DNA of 64,000 bases. It comes from Akkermansiaceae bacterium. Lineage in GTDB: Bacteria > Verrucomicrobiota > Verrucomicrobiia > Verrucomicrobiales > Akkermansiaceae. Below are positions 45,784 through 54,073 of the stretch, piece after piece. Within the stretch, counting starts at the first letter, position 1, and every line of letters begins with the position of its first letter. A program made the position numbers and the translations under genes. The notes beneath the pieces are model-generated. The model saw only the letters and a list, made by a program, of their open reading frames with translations. It was not told where the DNA came from and ran no database searches. Location: NCBI GenBank assembly GCA_905182405.1, contig CAJJBQ010000001.1:1736001-1800000 (forward strand), in the 5' to 3' direction.

Positions 45784-46077
45784 GTGCAAAAACCAAAAGG
45801 GAACTTTCGAACTTACGATGGAAGATCTGAACGACTTTGTAGAGTCGTTCAGCGAGCGAGCCGAGGGAAGTCCCATGTCGTGCGTCATGATTGGTTAAAG
45901 AGCAAGAAGGACTCGCCCTTGAGGAGCTATTCGAAGAATGCCGATCCCCGTGATCCAGTGGTGAGTAAAAAGATGCGGGGCAATCACCAACTTTGGTGTG
46001 ATGAGATTAAGAAATATGGCTTCGATTTCGCCGATGGAATCTACGCGGCAAACCTCCTAGAATTGCACAATGAGTAA
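45784..46077 (+). pseudogene. Possible decayed gene, unknown family
   Basis: A 97-codon frame ends in KMRGNHQLWCDEIKKYGFDF, then ADGIYAANLLELHNE, which reads like real protein. Its first part looks unlike protein, and a different frame over the same DNA reads MEDLNDFVESFSERAEGSPM, suggesting a frameshift. No family is recognised. It lies between the sulfatase and the tRNA. Confidence 0.35.
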
Positions 46078-46267
46078 CTCAACGTCCCTCCTCTTCATAT
46101 TCTTCCCTATTTCTTAGATTCCTTCTTTGACACTATAAAGCTGAATCTAGTTGCCCTCAAAAAAGTGACTCCTGCGAATCGCTGGAAGTTGGACGGGCTT
46201 CGGGGTCACTAGCTTGTTCAACAGAGAGGTGTCCGGTCTCGTTCTATGACCTTTAAATTTAAAGAAA

Positions 46268-46349
46268 TACCGGCGATGGGAATCGAACCCATACTTCCTA
46301 AGAAACTCGATTTTGAATCGAGCGCGTCTACCAATTCCGCCACACCGGC
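46268..46349 (-). tRNA. tRNA-Leu (anticodon CAA)
   Basis: The minus strand reads GCCGGTGTGGCGGAATTGGT for the acceptor and D arm. The anticodon stem-loop is CTCGA-TTCAAAA-TCGAG (anticodon CAA). A long variable arm and the T arm GGGTTCGATTCCC follow. The acceptor stem pairs with G-U wobbles at 1-72 and 6-67, and CCA is not encoded. It lies at the right edge of the accessory island, a classic integration landmark, though no att duplication was found. Confidence 0.93.
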
Positions 46350-46404
46350 TGCTTTCTGAAAGCAGCTTGAGTCTTTCTTGCTCCACCCGTCTTGTCAAAG
46401 AAGT

Positions 46405-47490
46405 TTACGATAGCTTTCGCAATTTTGTGACGCGACCTGGATTGACCCATTCTGCAACGAAGATATTTCCCTGGGCGTCGAAGCAGGCATCGTGTGGATG
46501 GATGAACTTTCCGTCGATCCAGCGTTTGGGTTGTTGGCGAAGGGATTTATTGTCTGCAAGGACTTCTTTTCTCCAGTTTTCGTCTTCGCCGAGGTGGATT
46601 ATTTTATCGTTTTTGTCGATGAGGGTGACTCGTGCGGAGAGATCTGGGATTAAAAGAAGGTCGCCGTGGACGTCGACATTAGCGGGTAGGATGAAGGGCT
46701 CGCTGAGGGTGCGGAGGTGCTTGCCATCGAGGTCGAACCATTGGAGCCGGCCATTAGCGCGGTCGGTCACACAAATCGAAGGAGCGCGGCCAGCACGGGT
46801 ATCGATTCCCAGACCGTGAGGAAGGTTGAATTGTCCGTCAGCTTTGCCAGGGCTTCCGAAGGTGGATAGGTATTTGGCGTCTTTATCGTAGCGATGGATG
46901 CAGTGGGCTCCGTAGCCGTCTGCAAGATAGAAGCTCCCATCACTTGGATGGAAGGCGATATTTGTGGGAAGGAAGCCTTGGCGCCTCCAGTTAGCCGAAG
47001 TGCTCGTGTCTTCGCCATCGGCATAGCGACCTGAGGCCATCGGGGCCCTGCGGAACCAGACGATTTCACCTTTGAGGGTCATCTTGGCGAAGCTCTTCAC
47101 GCCTTGATAGGCAGTGACGTAGAGAAACTGATTCTTCCCCTCGGTGCGGACCTCGATGCCGTGGCCACCTCCTTGGAATTGGGCACCGAAGGCGCGAATG
47201 AATTTCCCGACCGAGTCAAAAACGAATATGCAAGGGTGCTCTTTCTGCGCGGCAAGGCCTTCGTGGATGACGTAGAGATTTTCCTCCTTGTCGATGGCGA
47301 CGTTGTGCGTGGTTTGCCAAGAATACTTGTCCGGGAGACGAGGCCAATTGTGAATGGCTTCGTATTGGTGCTCACCTTCGCCGACGATGGTGCTCTTTGT
47401 CTTGGCGGTGACGCTGTTCGGGAAGGAAAGGGCACTTCCCGCCAGCAGGGAAGACTTGCTTAAAAATGATCGACGTGTTGTAAAGTTCAT
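46405..47490 (-). CDS. Exported NHL-repeat beta-propeller protein
   Basis: This 361-aa protein has a Tat-type signal (TRRSFLSKSSLLAGSALSFP). It is followed by six-bladed propeller repeats: NVAIDKEENLYVIHEG, IEVRTEGKNQFLYVTAY, NIAFHPSDGSFYLADGYG, LPHGLGIDTRAGRAPSICVT and HDACFDAQGNIFVAEW. The family resembles the NHL/peptidyl-alpha-hydroxyglycine lyase-like propellers common in Planctomycetes and Verrucomicrobia. The function is unknown and may be ligand binding or a lyase. Confidence 0.85.
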   Translation of the reverse strand: MNFTTRRSFLSKSSLLAGSALSFPNSVTAKTKSTIVGEGEHQYEAIHNWPRLPDKYSWQTTHNVAIDKEENLYVIHEGLAAQKEHPCIFVFDSVGKFIRAFGAQFQGGGHGIEVRTEGKNQFLYVTAYQGVKSFAKMTLKGEIVWFRRAPMASGRYADGEDTSTSANWRRQGFLPTNIAFHPSDGSFYLADGYGAHCIHRYDKDAKYLSTFGSPGKADGQFNLPHGLGIDTRAGRAPSICVTDRANGRLQWFDLDGKHLRTLSEPFILPANVDVHGDLLLIPDLSARVTLIDKNDKIIHLGEDENWRKEVLADNKSLRQQPKRWIDGKFIHPHDACFDAQGNIFVAEWVNPGRVTKLRKLS

Positions 47491-47528
47491 CCTCTCATGG
47501 TGTCGTTTTCCTCCCTCGCTTGTCGAGG

Positions 47529-48458
47529 TTAGACTGGGATCGTGGTGACGAGGATTTTGCTCTCACGGTCAGCAGAAATGGGAGAGGCTCCTTTTGGGAG
47601 GAGGAAGAAATCCCCGGGCCTAAATTGTGATCCCTCAGATGAGATGATCAGTCCAGAGATAACCGTGATGACGGCAAAACGCTCGCGCCCATTGCTGAAG
47701 GAGGCTCCTTTTTCGAGGTCCTTCTGGTCTACCTGAAAGTATTCGCACTGAGCAAGGTTGTCGCCTTGGGGCTCGTCCATTGTTGGCTCGAAGTCATCAA
47801 AATTAATGGATTTCATCGACTCCTCGATATGAAGATCACGCGGGGTGCCATCGAGGCCAACGCGATTCCAATCAAAGACCCGGTAGGTCGTATCAGAGTT
47901 TTGCTGAATTTCGTAGATGAGGAATCCAGCGCCAATGGCGTGAAGGCGGCCTGAGGGGATGAAGATGGATTCGCCAATTTCTGGTTGAACGGCGTGGACT
48001 TTATCCTCGACTGAGCCGTCCTCGAGTGATTTAGCGAATTGGTCACGGGAAACGCCTTTTTTAAAGCCGATGTATAGTTTTGCTTCGGGATCGCGATCGG
48101 CGATGTACCACATTTCTGTTTTCGGATCGCCACCCAGGTGAGGGGCGATCTCCGCAGGTGGATGGACCTGGATGGAGAGGTCATCGCGGGCGTCTAGAAT
48201 CTTGATGAGGAGGGGGAATCGATCACCATCTAGATTGGACCCGAAAATTTCTTCACGGTTTTTCGTCCAGAGTTCGTTAAGGGTTCGATCTTCATGAATG
48301 CCAGATAAGACGACCGATTGTTCGTGCTCGCGGTCGCTGAGTTCCCAGGATTCTCCGTAAAGTTGTTCGTCGGGGAGATTTCGCTGGTAGTTGTCCTCAA
48401 GAGTGCGACCGCCCCAGACGCGGGTCATGTAGATGGGTTGGAAGGAAATCGGCTCCAT
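47529..48458 (-). CDS. manA: Mannose-6-phosphate isomerase, class I (short type)
   Basis: This 309-aa zinc-dependent cupin interconverts mannose 6-phosphate and fructose 6-phosphate. Signatures are YMTRVWGGRTLEDNY, GESWELSDREHEQSVV, the metal site SIQVHPPAEIAPHLGGDPKT, then EMWYI and the late His in SGRLHAIGAG. Length matches the short Bacillus-type ManA. It is 39 bp upstream of the NHL gene on the same strand and divergent from ftsK. Confidence 0.92.
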   Translation of the reverse strand: MEPISFQPIYMTRVWGGRTLEDNYQRNLPDEQLYGESWELSDREHEQSVVLSGIHEDRTLNELWTKNREEIFGSNLDGDRFPLLIKILDARDDLSIQVHPPAEIAPHLGGDPKTEMWYIADRDPEAKLYIGFKKGVSRDQFAKSLEDGSVEDKVHAVQPEIGESIFIPSGRLHAIGAGFLIYEIQQNSDTTYRVFDWNRVGLDGTPRDLHIEESMKSINFDDFEPTMDEPQGDNLAQCEYFQVDQKDLEKGASFSNGRERFAVITVISGLIISSEGSQFRPGDFFLLPKGASPISADRESKILVTTIPV

Positions 48459-48615
48459 AAATCGAGAGTAGGGTGATAAATGGTGCTCGGGGGATCAAGG
48501 ATAGAGTGAATTTCTGGGCTAATTGACTATTTATGAGTCCAAAACTTCACTCTTGCTCTATAAGGCTTCTTCGTGCGACAGTTCCTCAACACGGATGTTC
48601 CGTGTCCCCAAATCC

Positions 48616-51132
48616 ATGGCCAAACGGCAGAAAAAAGTTACCAAGCAGTCAGTAGTGCTGGCGCGTGAGGGCAGCCAAGAAATGATCGGAATGACGATGA
48701 TTTTGATTGGTATCTTACTCTTCATCTCTTTTCTTCGATTTACGCCGGTCGATTTTGTAGGGTGGAAGGTTTTTGGAAGCTTTGCTCCTGAAGGCGCGGC
48801 AGATGAGCCCACCCGGAATCTTATCGGGCCGGTAGGGGCACTTTTGGGATTTGTTTTTATTGGTCTCTTTGGGGCTGCCGCTTATCTCGTTTCTCTTTCG
48901 GTGATCTGGCTGGGATTTGCCGTTGCTTGGTTTAAGAGTAATCTCGGGTGGAGAACTTTTATTGGGTTTGGTGCTCTGATGCTTGCCAGTGCTTCACTTT
49001 TTAACGTTCGGGGCTGGTTTGAGGGATATTGGCATGTGAGTTGGGCGGGGGGATTGCTCGGGCAGGGAATTGGGCACTACGTTTTTAAGAATCTTTTGGG
49101 CTCTGTGGGAGCCACGATCATTCTCGTGGGGCTCTATGTATCGAGCTTGATTCTCTTAACCGGTCTTCATCCTTTTTCGTTTGTTCGGAATACGGCAGGA
49201 ACAGTGTCTATTTGGTGGGTCAACTGGCAGGCCTCTAAGTCAAGTAGCACCAAAAAAATTTATTCTCCCTCGGCCCGCAAGCGTTCTCGTAAAACGGGTG
49301 TTCCGCAGAGCAATTCTTCTGCTTCCGGTGATACGGCTTCCGCGAAGGAGAAGTCCAAGATGAAAGAAGTGGAGGATGACGGCCAGGTGACGCTTCCTTT
49401 GCGCGAAACTCCTATTCCGCAGATTATCGATTCCTCAGTGCGCAAAAGACCCCTTCAGGAAATGGGAGCACGGCCATTTGAGCGTAAGAAGAAACCGGGG
49501 CACACGGGGCTTAGCACCGACGGATTTGAGAACTACGAGCTTCCTGGCTTCGATTTGCTTGAGTTCGAAGAAAATGAAGAGCCTCCTGAGGACTTTAGTG
49601 AAGAGCTTCTGGCCACTCAAAAAATCATCATTGAGACATGTAAGGCTTTCGGTGTGGAGGTAACGGCGGGGGATATTACCCGTGGGCCTACCATTACTCG
49701 ATATGAGGTTTACCCCAGCGTCGGACTTCGCGTGAGTCGAATCACTCAATTAGAGGCGGACTTAGCCAGAGCGACCAAGGCTGAACGGATCAATATTCTT
49801 GCTCCTATTCCAGGCAAGGACACTGTTGGGATCGAAATTGCGAATGACAACAAGGTGGCTGTTCCTCTTCGTGAACTCCTTCAGGATGAGGGCTTCCGGA
49901 GTTCTAAGCGCAAGATCCCGCTCGCACTTGGAAAAGACGTTTACGGGAATACTGTTATCGGGGACCTTGCGGCAATGCCCCATTGCCTGGTAGCAGGAGC
50001 TACTGGTGCAGGAAAATCGGTTTGTATCAACTCGATCATTACGAGTATCCTCTACAAATTTGGTCCCGATGAGCTTCGCTTTATCATGGTCGATCCGAAG
50101 GTGGTAGAAATGCAGGTTTACAGCAAACTACCTCACTTGGTCGTTCCTGTAGTTACTGATCCTCGAAAGGTCGTTGGTGCACTGAACTGGTGTGTCAATG
50201 AAATGGAACGACGCTATAAGATGTTCGCCAAAATAGGGGTGCGGAATTTTGATAGTTTTAATGGTCGCGAGCGGCCTGAGCTTGTCGTCCCCTCGGAGGA
50301 GGAGAAGGAGCAAGAAAGGAAGGAGCAGGCAGATGTGGAATCAATCGTCGATGAAGAGGCCATCGAATCGATGGCTAAAGCTTTCGAGGACGGAGATTTG
50401 GGGCCCATTGCGACGGCTGAGGAGATCGAGGAAGAGAGTGACGAGGTCCCGGACCGTTTCCCTTATATCGTCATCATCATCGACGAGCTTGCCGACCTGA
50501 TGCAGACCGCTCCCGCGGATATTGAAGTCGCGATTGGCCGGATTGCCCAGAAAGCACGTGCCGCTGGAATTCACTTGATCGTAGCAACCCAGACGCCACG
50601 GGCTGATGTAGTCACAGGGATGATTAAGGCGAATATTCCAAGTCGAATTGCCTTCCAGGTCTCTTCTTCATTGGACTCCCGTGTGATTCTAGATAGTAAA
50701 GGTGCCGAGAAACTCGTTGGAAAAGGGGACATGCTCTTCTTGCCCCCGGGTTCCGCTAAACTTGAGCGTGCTCAGGGAGCTTTCGTTTCCGATGAGGAAG
50801 TTGAGGCAATCGTTGGATTTTGCTCGAATCAAGGTGAGCAGAAGTTTGAAGAAAGCATTCAGCAGAGCATTGAGCGTGCTGCATCCGGCGATAGTGGGGG
50901 AAATGAGGATGTCTCGGATGCTGACGAAGAGGTTCTTGAGCGTTGCATGGAAGTTCTCCGTGCTGAGGGGAAAGCTAGCACTTCTCTTCTTCAGCGTCGT
51001 CTGCGGCTAGGATATACCCGTGCCGCACGCATGATTGATATTTTGGAAGAAAGGGGAGTGGTTGGTTCAAGCGATGGTGCCAAACCTCGTGAGGTCTTGA
51101 TTCCCGGCTGCGGTTCTGACGGTCGAGAGTAG
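48616..51132 (+). CDS. ftsK: FtsK/SpoIIIE-family DNA translocase
   Basis: This 838-aa protein runs from ATG 48616 (MAKRQKKVTKQ). The TTG at 48523 adds an unsupported 31 residues. It has four N-terminal TM helices (about 25-185), a Ser/Lys/Glu-rich linker, an alpha domain, and a RecA-like motor with Walker A GATGAGKSV near 461. Walker B-type VIIIDELADLM, ATQTPRADVVTGMIKANIPS and the C-terminal winged-helix gamma domain (STSLLQRRLRLGYTRAARMI) follow. It pumps chromosome termini through the division septum. An acidic insertion (EEEKEQERKEQADVES) lies inside the motor domain. Confidence 0.95.
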   Translation: MAKRQKKVTKQSVVLAREGSQEMIGMTMILIGILLFISFLRFTPVDFVGWKVFGSFAPEGAADEPTRNLIGPVGALLGFVFIGLFGAAAYLVSLSVIWLGFAVAWFKSNLGWRTFIGFGALMLASASLFNVRGWFEGYWHVSWAGGLLGQGIGHYVFKNLLGSVGATIILVGLYVSSLILLTGLHPFSFVRNTAGTVSIWWVNWQASKSSSTKKIYSPSARKRSRKTGVPQSNSSASGDTASAKEKSKMKEVEDDGQVTLPLRETPIPQIIDSSVRKRPLQEMGARPFERKKKPGHTGLSTDGFENYELPGFDLLEFEENEEPPEDFSEELLATQKIIIETCKAFGVEVTAGDITRGPTITRYEVYPSVGLRVSRITQLEADLARATKAERINILAPIPGKDTVGIEIANDNKVAVPLRELLQDEGFRSSKRKIPLALGKDVYGNTVIGDLAAMPHCLVAGATGAGKSVCINSIITSILYKFGPDELRFIMVDPKVVEMQVYSKLPHLVVPVVTDPRKVVGALNWCVNEMERRYKMFAKIGVRNFDSFNGRERPELVVPSEEEKEQERKEQADVESIVDEEAIESMAKAFEDGDLGPIATAEEIEEESDEVPDRFPYIVIIIDELADLMQTAPADIEVAIGRIAQKARAAGIHLIVATQTPRADVVTGMIKANIPSRIAFQVSSSLDSRVILDSKGAEKLVGKGDMLFLPPGSAKLERAQGAFVSDEEVEAIVGFCSNQGEQKFEESIQQSIERAASGDSGGNEDVSDADEEVLERCMEVLRAEGKASTSLLQRRLRLGYTRAARMIDILEERGVVGSSDGAKPREVLIPGCGSDGRE

Positions 51133-51151
51133 AGAATTCTGGACGATTCCT

Positions 51152-51192
51152 CCTGTTTGTTTTGGTTTACTGAAGTAAACAGGCTGTTTTCC
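51152..51192 (+). terminator. Hairpin after ftsK, weak terminator candidate
   Basis: GTTTAC-TGAA-GTAAAC (51165-51180) lies inside a longer alternative pairing (CCTGTTT 51152-51158 with AAACAGG 51177-51183), followed shortly by CTGTTTTCCC. It may end ftsK or belong to the leader of the ribosomal-protein operon. The T-tract is poor. Confidence 0.3.
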
Positions 51193-51304
51193 CTGAAAAC
51201 TGTCGAATTTCGCTTGTCAGAAGATGTATCTTTGATACAGAACTCGCCCCTGAGCGGGAACTTCCTTGGTTCTCGTTTAATATGACTTGCTCCAATAGAC
51301 TACC

Positions 51305-51673
51305 ATGGCACGACTTTTTGGCACAGAAATCCCGAATGAGAAGCGAATCGAAGCTTCTCTTCCCTATATATACGGTATCGGACGCTCTACGGCGTCACGC
51401 ATCCTTGAGCACGCTGGCGTAAGTCCAGACATCCGCACGGGTGAGCTGACCGAAGAGCAGCTTGTGAAGATTGCGACCGTAATTCAAAGCGAAGAAATCA
51501 CCATCGAAGGTGACCTTCGTCGTGAACAGCAGGGACAAATGAAGCGTCTTGCTTCTATTAACTGCTACCGTGGTATTCGCCACAAGCGTGGCCTTCCTGT
51601 TCGCGGTCAGCGCACCCAGACCAATGCACGGACCCGTAAGGGTAAGCGTCGCACGGTTGGTGTTGCTCAGTAA
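51305..51673 (+). CDS. rpsM: 30S ribosomal protein S13
   Basis: This 122-aa S13 of the small-subunit head contacts the P-site tRNA and L5. Signatures are [37 protein letters not shown] and the basic tail [20 protein letters not shown]. It heads the rpsM-rpsK-rpsD cluster, with 43 bp to rpsK. It is preceded by a 170-bp leader that probably holds the operon promoter. Confidence 0.97.
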   Translation: MARLFGTEIPNEKRIEASLPYIYGIGRSTASRILEHAGVSPDIRTGELTEEQLVKIATVIQSEEITIEGDLRREQQGQMKRLASINCYRGIRHKRGLPVRGQRTQTNARTRKGKRRTVGVAQ

Positions 51674-51716
51674 TTTCCGCGTCTCTCTGAACGAGAACGC
51701 AAACTGATTCACTACA

Positions 51717-52325
51717 ATGGCTGAAGAAGAAAATAAAAATGAGGAGCCCGAGGTCGTCGCTGCAGCTGCAGAGACTCCTACGGAAACTCCAGCCCCTGAA
51801 GCGGCTGCTGAAAAAGCAGCTCCTGAGGCACCTAAGGGTGCTCCAGTTGAGGGTGATGCAACTGGAGGTGAAGAAGCTCCAGTAAAGAAGACTGAGGAGA
51901 AGCGCGATATTTTCGCGGAGCTCCTCGGTGAAGAGTCACCTGACAAAGTCAAGGTGCACAAATCCAAGAAGAGCAAGAACGTCGTTAAGGGCATTGTCCA
52001 CGTCGTCGCTACTTTCAATAACACTATCGTCAGCGTGACTGACGAGCGTGGTAACTCGATCGGCTGGTCTTCAGCTGGTAAGATGGGTTTCAGGGGGTCT
52101 CGCAAGAGCACCGCTTATGCTGCGCAAGTTGTCTCCCAAGATGCTTGTCGTCAGGCAATGGCTCATGGGTTAAAGGAAGTGGATGTCCGCGTCAAAGGCC
52201 CTGGTGCTGGACGTGAATCTGCTGTTCGTGCTGTCCAAACTCTCGGTGTTGATGTCCACACGATCGAGGACGTGACTGCTATCCCTCACAATGGCTGCCG
52301 CCCGAAGAAGGCGCGTCGTGTATAA
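51717..52325 (+). CDS. rpsK: 30S ribosomal protein S11 with long acidic N-terminal extension
   Basis: This 202-aa protein compares with a usual length of about 125-130. The S11 core starts near residue 82 ([20 protein letters not shown], then [19 protein letters not shown]) and ends normally ([20 protein letters not shown]). The first 80 residues are Ala/Glu/Pro-rich ([20 protein letters not shown]) with a short basic/hydrophobic motif ([13 protein letters not shown]). S11 sits at the platform of the small subunit by the mRNA exit channel. The ATG at 51717 is well placed after rpsM, and no better start lies near the core. Confidence 0.93.
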   Translation: MAEEENKNEEPEVVAAAAETPTETPAPEAAAEKAAPEAPKGAPVEGDATGGEEAPVKKTEEKRDIFAELLGEESPDKVKVHKSKKSKNVVKGIVHVVATFNNTIVSVTDERGNSIGWSSAGKMGFRGSRKSTAYAAQVVSQDACRQAMAHGLKEVDVRVKGPGAGRESAVRAVQTLGVDVHTIEDVTAIPHNGCRPKKARRV

Positions 52326-52357
52326 TTCATCTAACAACCTTTTACTAGAATAGATCA

Positions 52358-52969
52358 ATGGCACGTTACACCGGCCCAAAAGATAAAATTAGCCGCCGTT
52401 TTGGAGTTCCACTTTTCGGACCTTCGAAGGCACTTGAGCGTCGTAATTACCCTCCGGGTCCTCACGGACTTCGTTCGGGACGTCGCAAGAAGTCCGAGTA
52501 TGCGATTGCGCTTGGAGAGAAGCAGAAACTTAAGTTCATCTATGGAGTGCTCGAGAAGCAGTTCCGTGGATACTTTGCGGAAGCAAGTCGTCGTCGTGGT
52601 ATCACGGGTGACCTCATTCTCCACCTTCTTGAGACCCGTCTTGACAATGTTTGCTACCGCCTCGGTTTTGCAAATTCGCGTCAGGGAGCTCGTCAGCTTG
52701 TCAATCACGGCCACGTGCTCGTGAATGGCAAGAAGCTCGACATCGTTTCATACCAAGTTCGTGCAGGGGACAAGATTAAGGTTGGCGCACGCGCCAGCTC
52801 CCAGCAACTTGGACTTCGCATGCTCGATTTGACTCAGTCAGTGCCTTTGGTCGACTGGGTCACTCTTGACCGTGAGAACATGGAAGGAACTGTGGCTCGT
52901 CTTCCGGAAACTGAAGATGTCGACTCACCAGTCAACCTCCAGCTGATTGTCGAGCTTTACTCCCGCTAA
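52358..52969 (+). CDS. rpsD: 30S ribosomal protein S4
   Basis: This 203-aa primary 16S-rRNA-binding protein has the start ARYTGPKDKISRRFGVPLFG and the S4 RNA-binding fold NSRQGARQLVNHGHVLVNGK. It is of the cysteine-free (non-zinc) S4 type. It is the last gene of this cluster. rpoA and rplQ, which usually follow rpsD, are not present; a strong terminator and unrelated genes come instead. Confidence 0.97.
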   Translation: MARYTGPKDKISRRFGVPLFGPSKALERRNYPPGPHGLRSGRRKKSEYAIALGEKQKLKFIYGVLEKQFRGYFAEASRRRGITGDLILHLLETRLDNVCYRLGFANSRQGARQLVNHGHVLVNGKKLDIVSYQVRAGDKIKVGARASSQQLGLRMLDLTQSVPLVDWVTLDRENMEGTVARLPETEDVDSPVNLQLIVELYSR

Positions 52970-53002
52970 AGTTCCGCGGCTCAAGCAAATTGCTTTTCAA
53001 AA

Positions 53003-53032
53003 ACTCCGTTCCAGTTGGGACGGAGTTTTTTT
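53003..53032 (+). terminator. Rho-independent terminator of rpsM-rpsK-rpsD
   Basis: The stem ACTCCGT/ACGGAGT (53003-53009, 53020-53026) is followed by a run of seven T. It lies 34 bp after rpsD and ends the ribosomal operon. Confidence 0.9.
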
Positions 53033-53100
53033 GTCCCTGTCCTTTTTCGTGGTCAGGCCATGGATACAAGTTTAGTTTAATCCTTTAGAAAGCTTACTTT

Positions 53101-53403
53101 ATGAAATTGAAATTTTGCGGTGTCGCTGGCACCACGACGAGCTCCCAGCATCTTCTCGAAGTTAATGGTCAGAGGATTCCCCTCGATTATGGTATGTATC
53201 AGGGACGGCGGAAGGATTCCTTTTCAGGGCGCGCTGATCATTCCGAGCTCATGGACTATTTCGAGAGCATCAAGGGACCGAAAGAGAGGGTATGGCTTGT
53301 GCATGGGGAAAAAACCCACTCAGAAGCGCTCTGTGATGCGTTGAGAGAAGTTCATGGAGAACAGGTTGAAGTGGCGGAACTCGGAACTGAGGTTGGATTT
53401 TAG
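53101..53403 (+). pseudogene. In-frame deletion remnant of a beta-CASP metallo-beta-lactamase nuclease
   Basis: The first 38 or so residues (KLKFCGVAGTTTSSQHLLEV, then NGQRIPLDYGMYQGRRK) match the start of MBL-fold RNA nucleases (KLTFLGAAGTVTGS-like). From about residue 41 (FSGRADHSELMDYFESIKGP, then KERVWLVHGEKTHSEAL) it matches the C-terminal RMMBL segment (SGHAD...LVHGE). The whole middle, including the HxHxDH metal site and beta-CASP domain (about 350 residues in relatives), is gone, yet the frame is intact. It cannot be a nuclease. It could be a pseudogene or a small stable protein. It lies 3 bp before the DUF1080 gene. Confidence 0.75.
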
Positions 53404-53406
53404 GCT

Positions 53407-54069
53407 ATGAAAGCAATTTTATTTCTATCGCTGATCGGCTCACTCATCGCGGAAGAGCTGTCGATGAAAGACTTTGTCGTGCAAGAGAAGGAGCAACATT
53501 ACTGGCGTGTTGACGAAGGTGAGATTGTCGGTGGTTCTGCTACTGGGCAGGTGGCGCATAACACCTTTGCTTCTTCGAAAAAGCGCTATGGTAATTTTGA
53601 ACTGAATCTTCAGGTGAAGATCGATGTTTACGAAAGCACAAACCCCAACGCCGGGATTCAGATTCGAAGCGAGCGGATCATCGGTCATCACGAGATGATC
53701 GGCTACCAAGCCGATATTGGTAAAAACTACTGGGGCAAAATCTACGATGAATCGCGTCGCCGCAAAGTGGTGGGAGACTACCTGAAACCTGATGTGGGAA
53801 AGGCTGTTCGGAAGGGATGGAATAACTACCTCATTCGCTGTGAAGGGCCTCGTATCCGGATTTGGCTCAATGGCATTCAAACAGTAGATTTCACCGAGGA
53901 AGATCCCAAGATCCCCCTGGAAGGCCTCATTGCGCTTCAGGCACACAGCGGCAAGAGCTTCGAAGCGCGGTATCGAAAGATTACGATTCGAGAGCTCCCT
54001 GAAACGAAAGGGATCACCACTTGGGAGAAGCTCGGGCCTGAGGTCCTGATTCTCCCGAAAAGGCGCTAA
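53407..54069 (+). CDS. DUF1080-family secreted protein
   Basis: This 220-aa protein has a short signal peptide (MKAILFLSLIGSLIAEE) and a DUF1080/concanavalin-like fold: NAGIQIRSERI, MIGYQADIGKNYWGKIYDES, GWNNYLIRCEGPRIRIWLNG and GLIALQAHSGKSFEARYRKI. The final segment (ITTWEKLGPEVLILPKRR) is untypical. It follows the MBL remnant by 3 bp and converges with uxaC. Confidence 0.87.
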   Translation: MKAILFLSLIGSLIAEELSMKDFVVQEKEQHYWRVDEGEIVGGSATGQVAHNTFASSKKRYGNFELNLQVKIDVYESTNPNAGIQIRSERIIGHHEMIGYQADIGKNYWGKIYDESRRRKVVGDYLKPDVGKAVRKGWNNYLIRCEGPRIRIWLNGIQTVDFTEEDPKIPLEGLIALQAHSGKSFEARYRKITIRELPETKGITTWEKLGPEVLILPKRR

Positions 54070-54073
54070 GGGA

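Noticed and set aside
51190..51304. Riboswitch or S4-binding leader before rpsM
   Set aside because: Small palindromes (TGTATC/GATACA) are present, but no known leader fold could be drawn with confidence.
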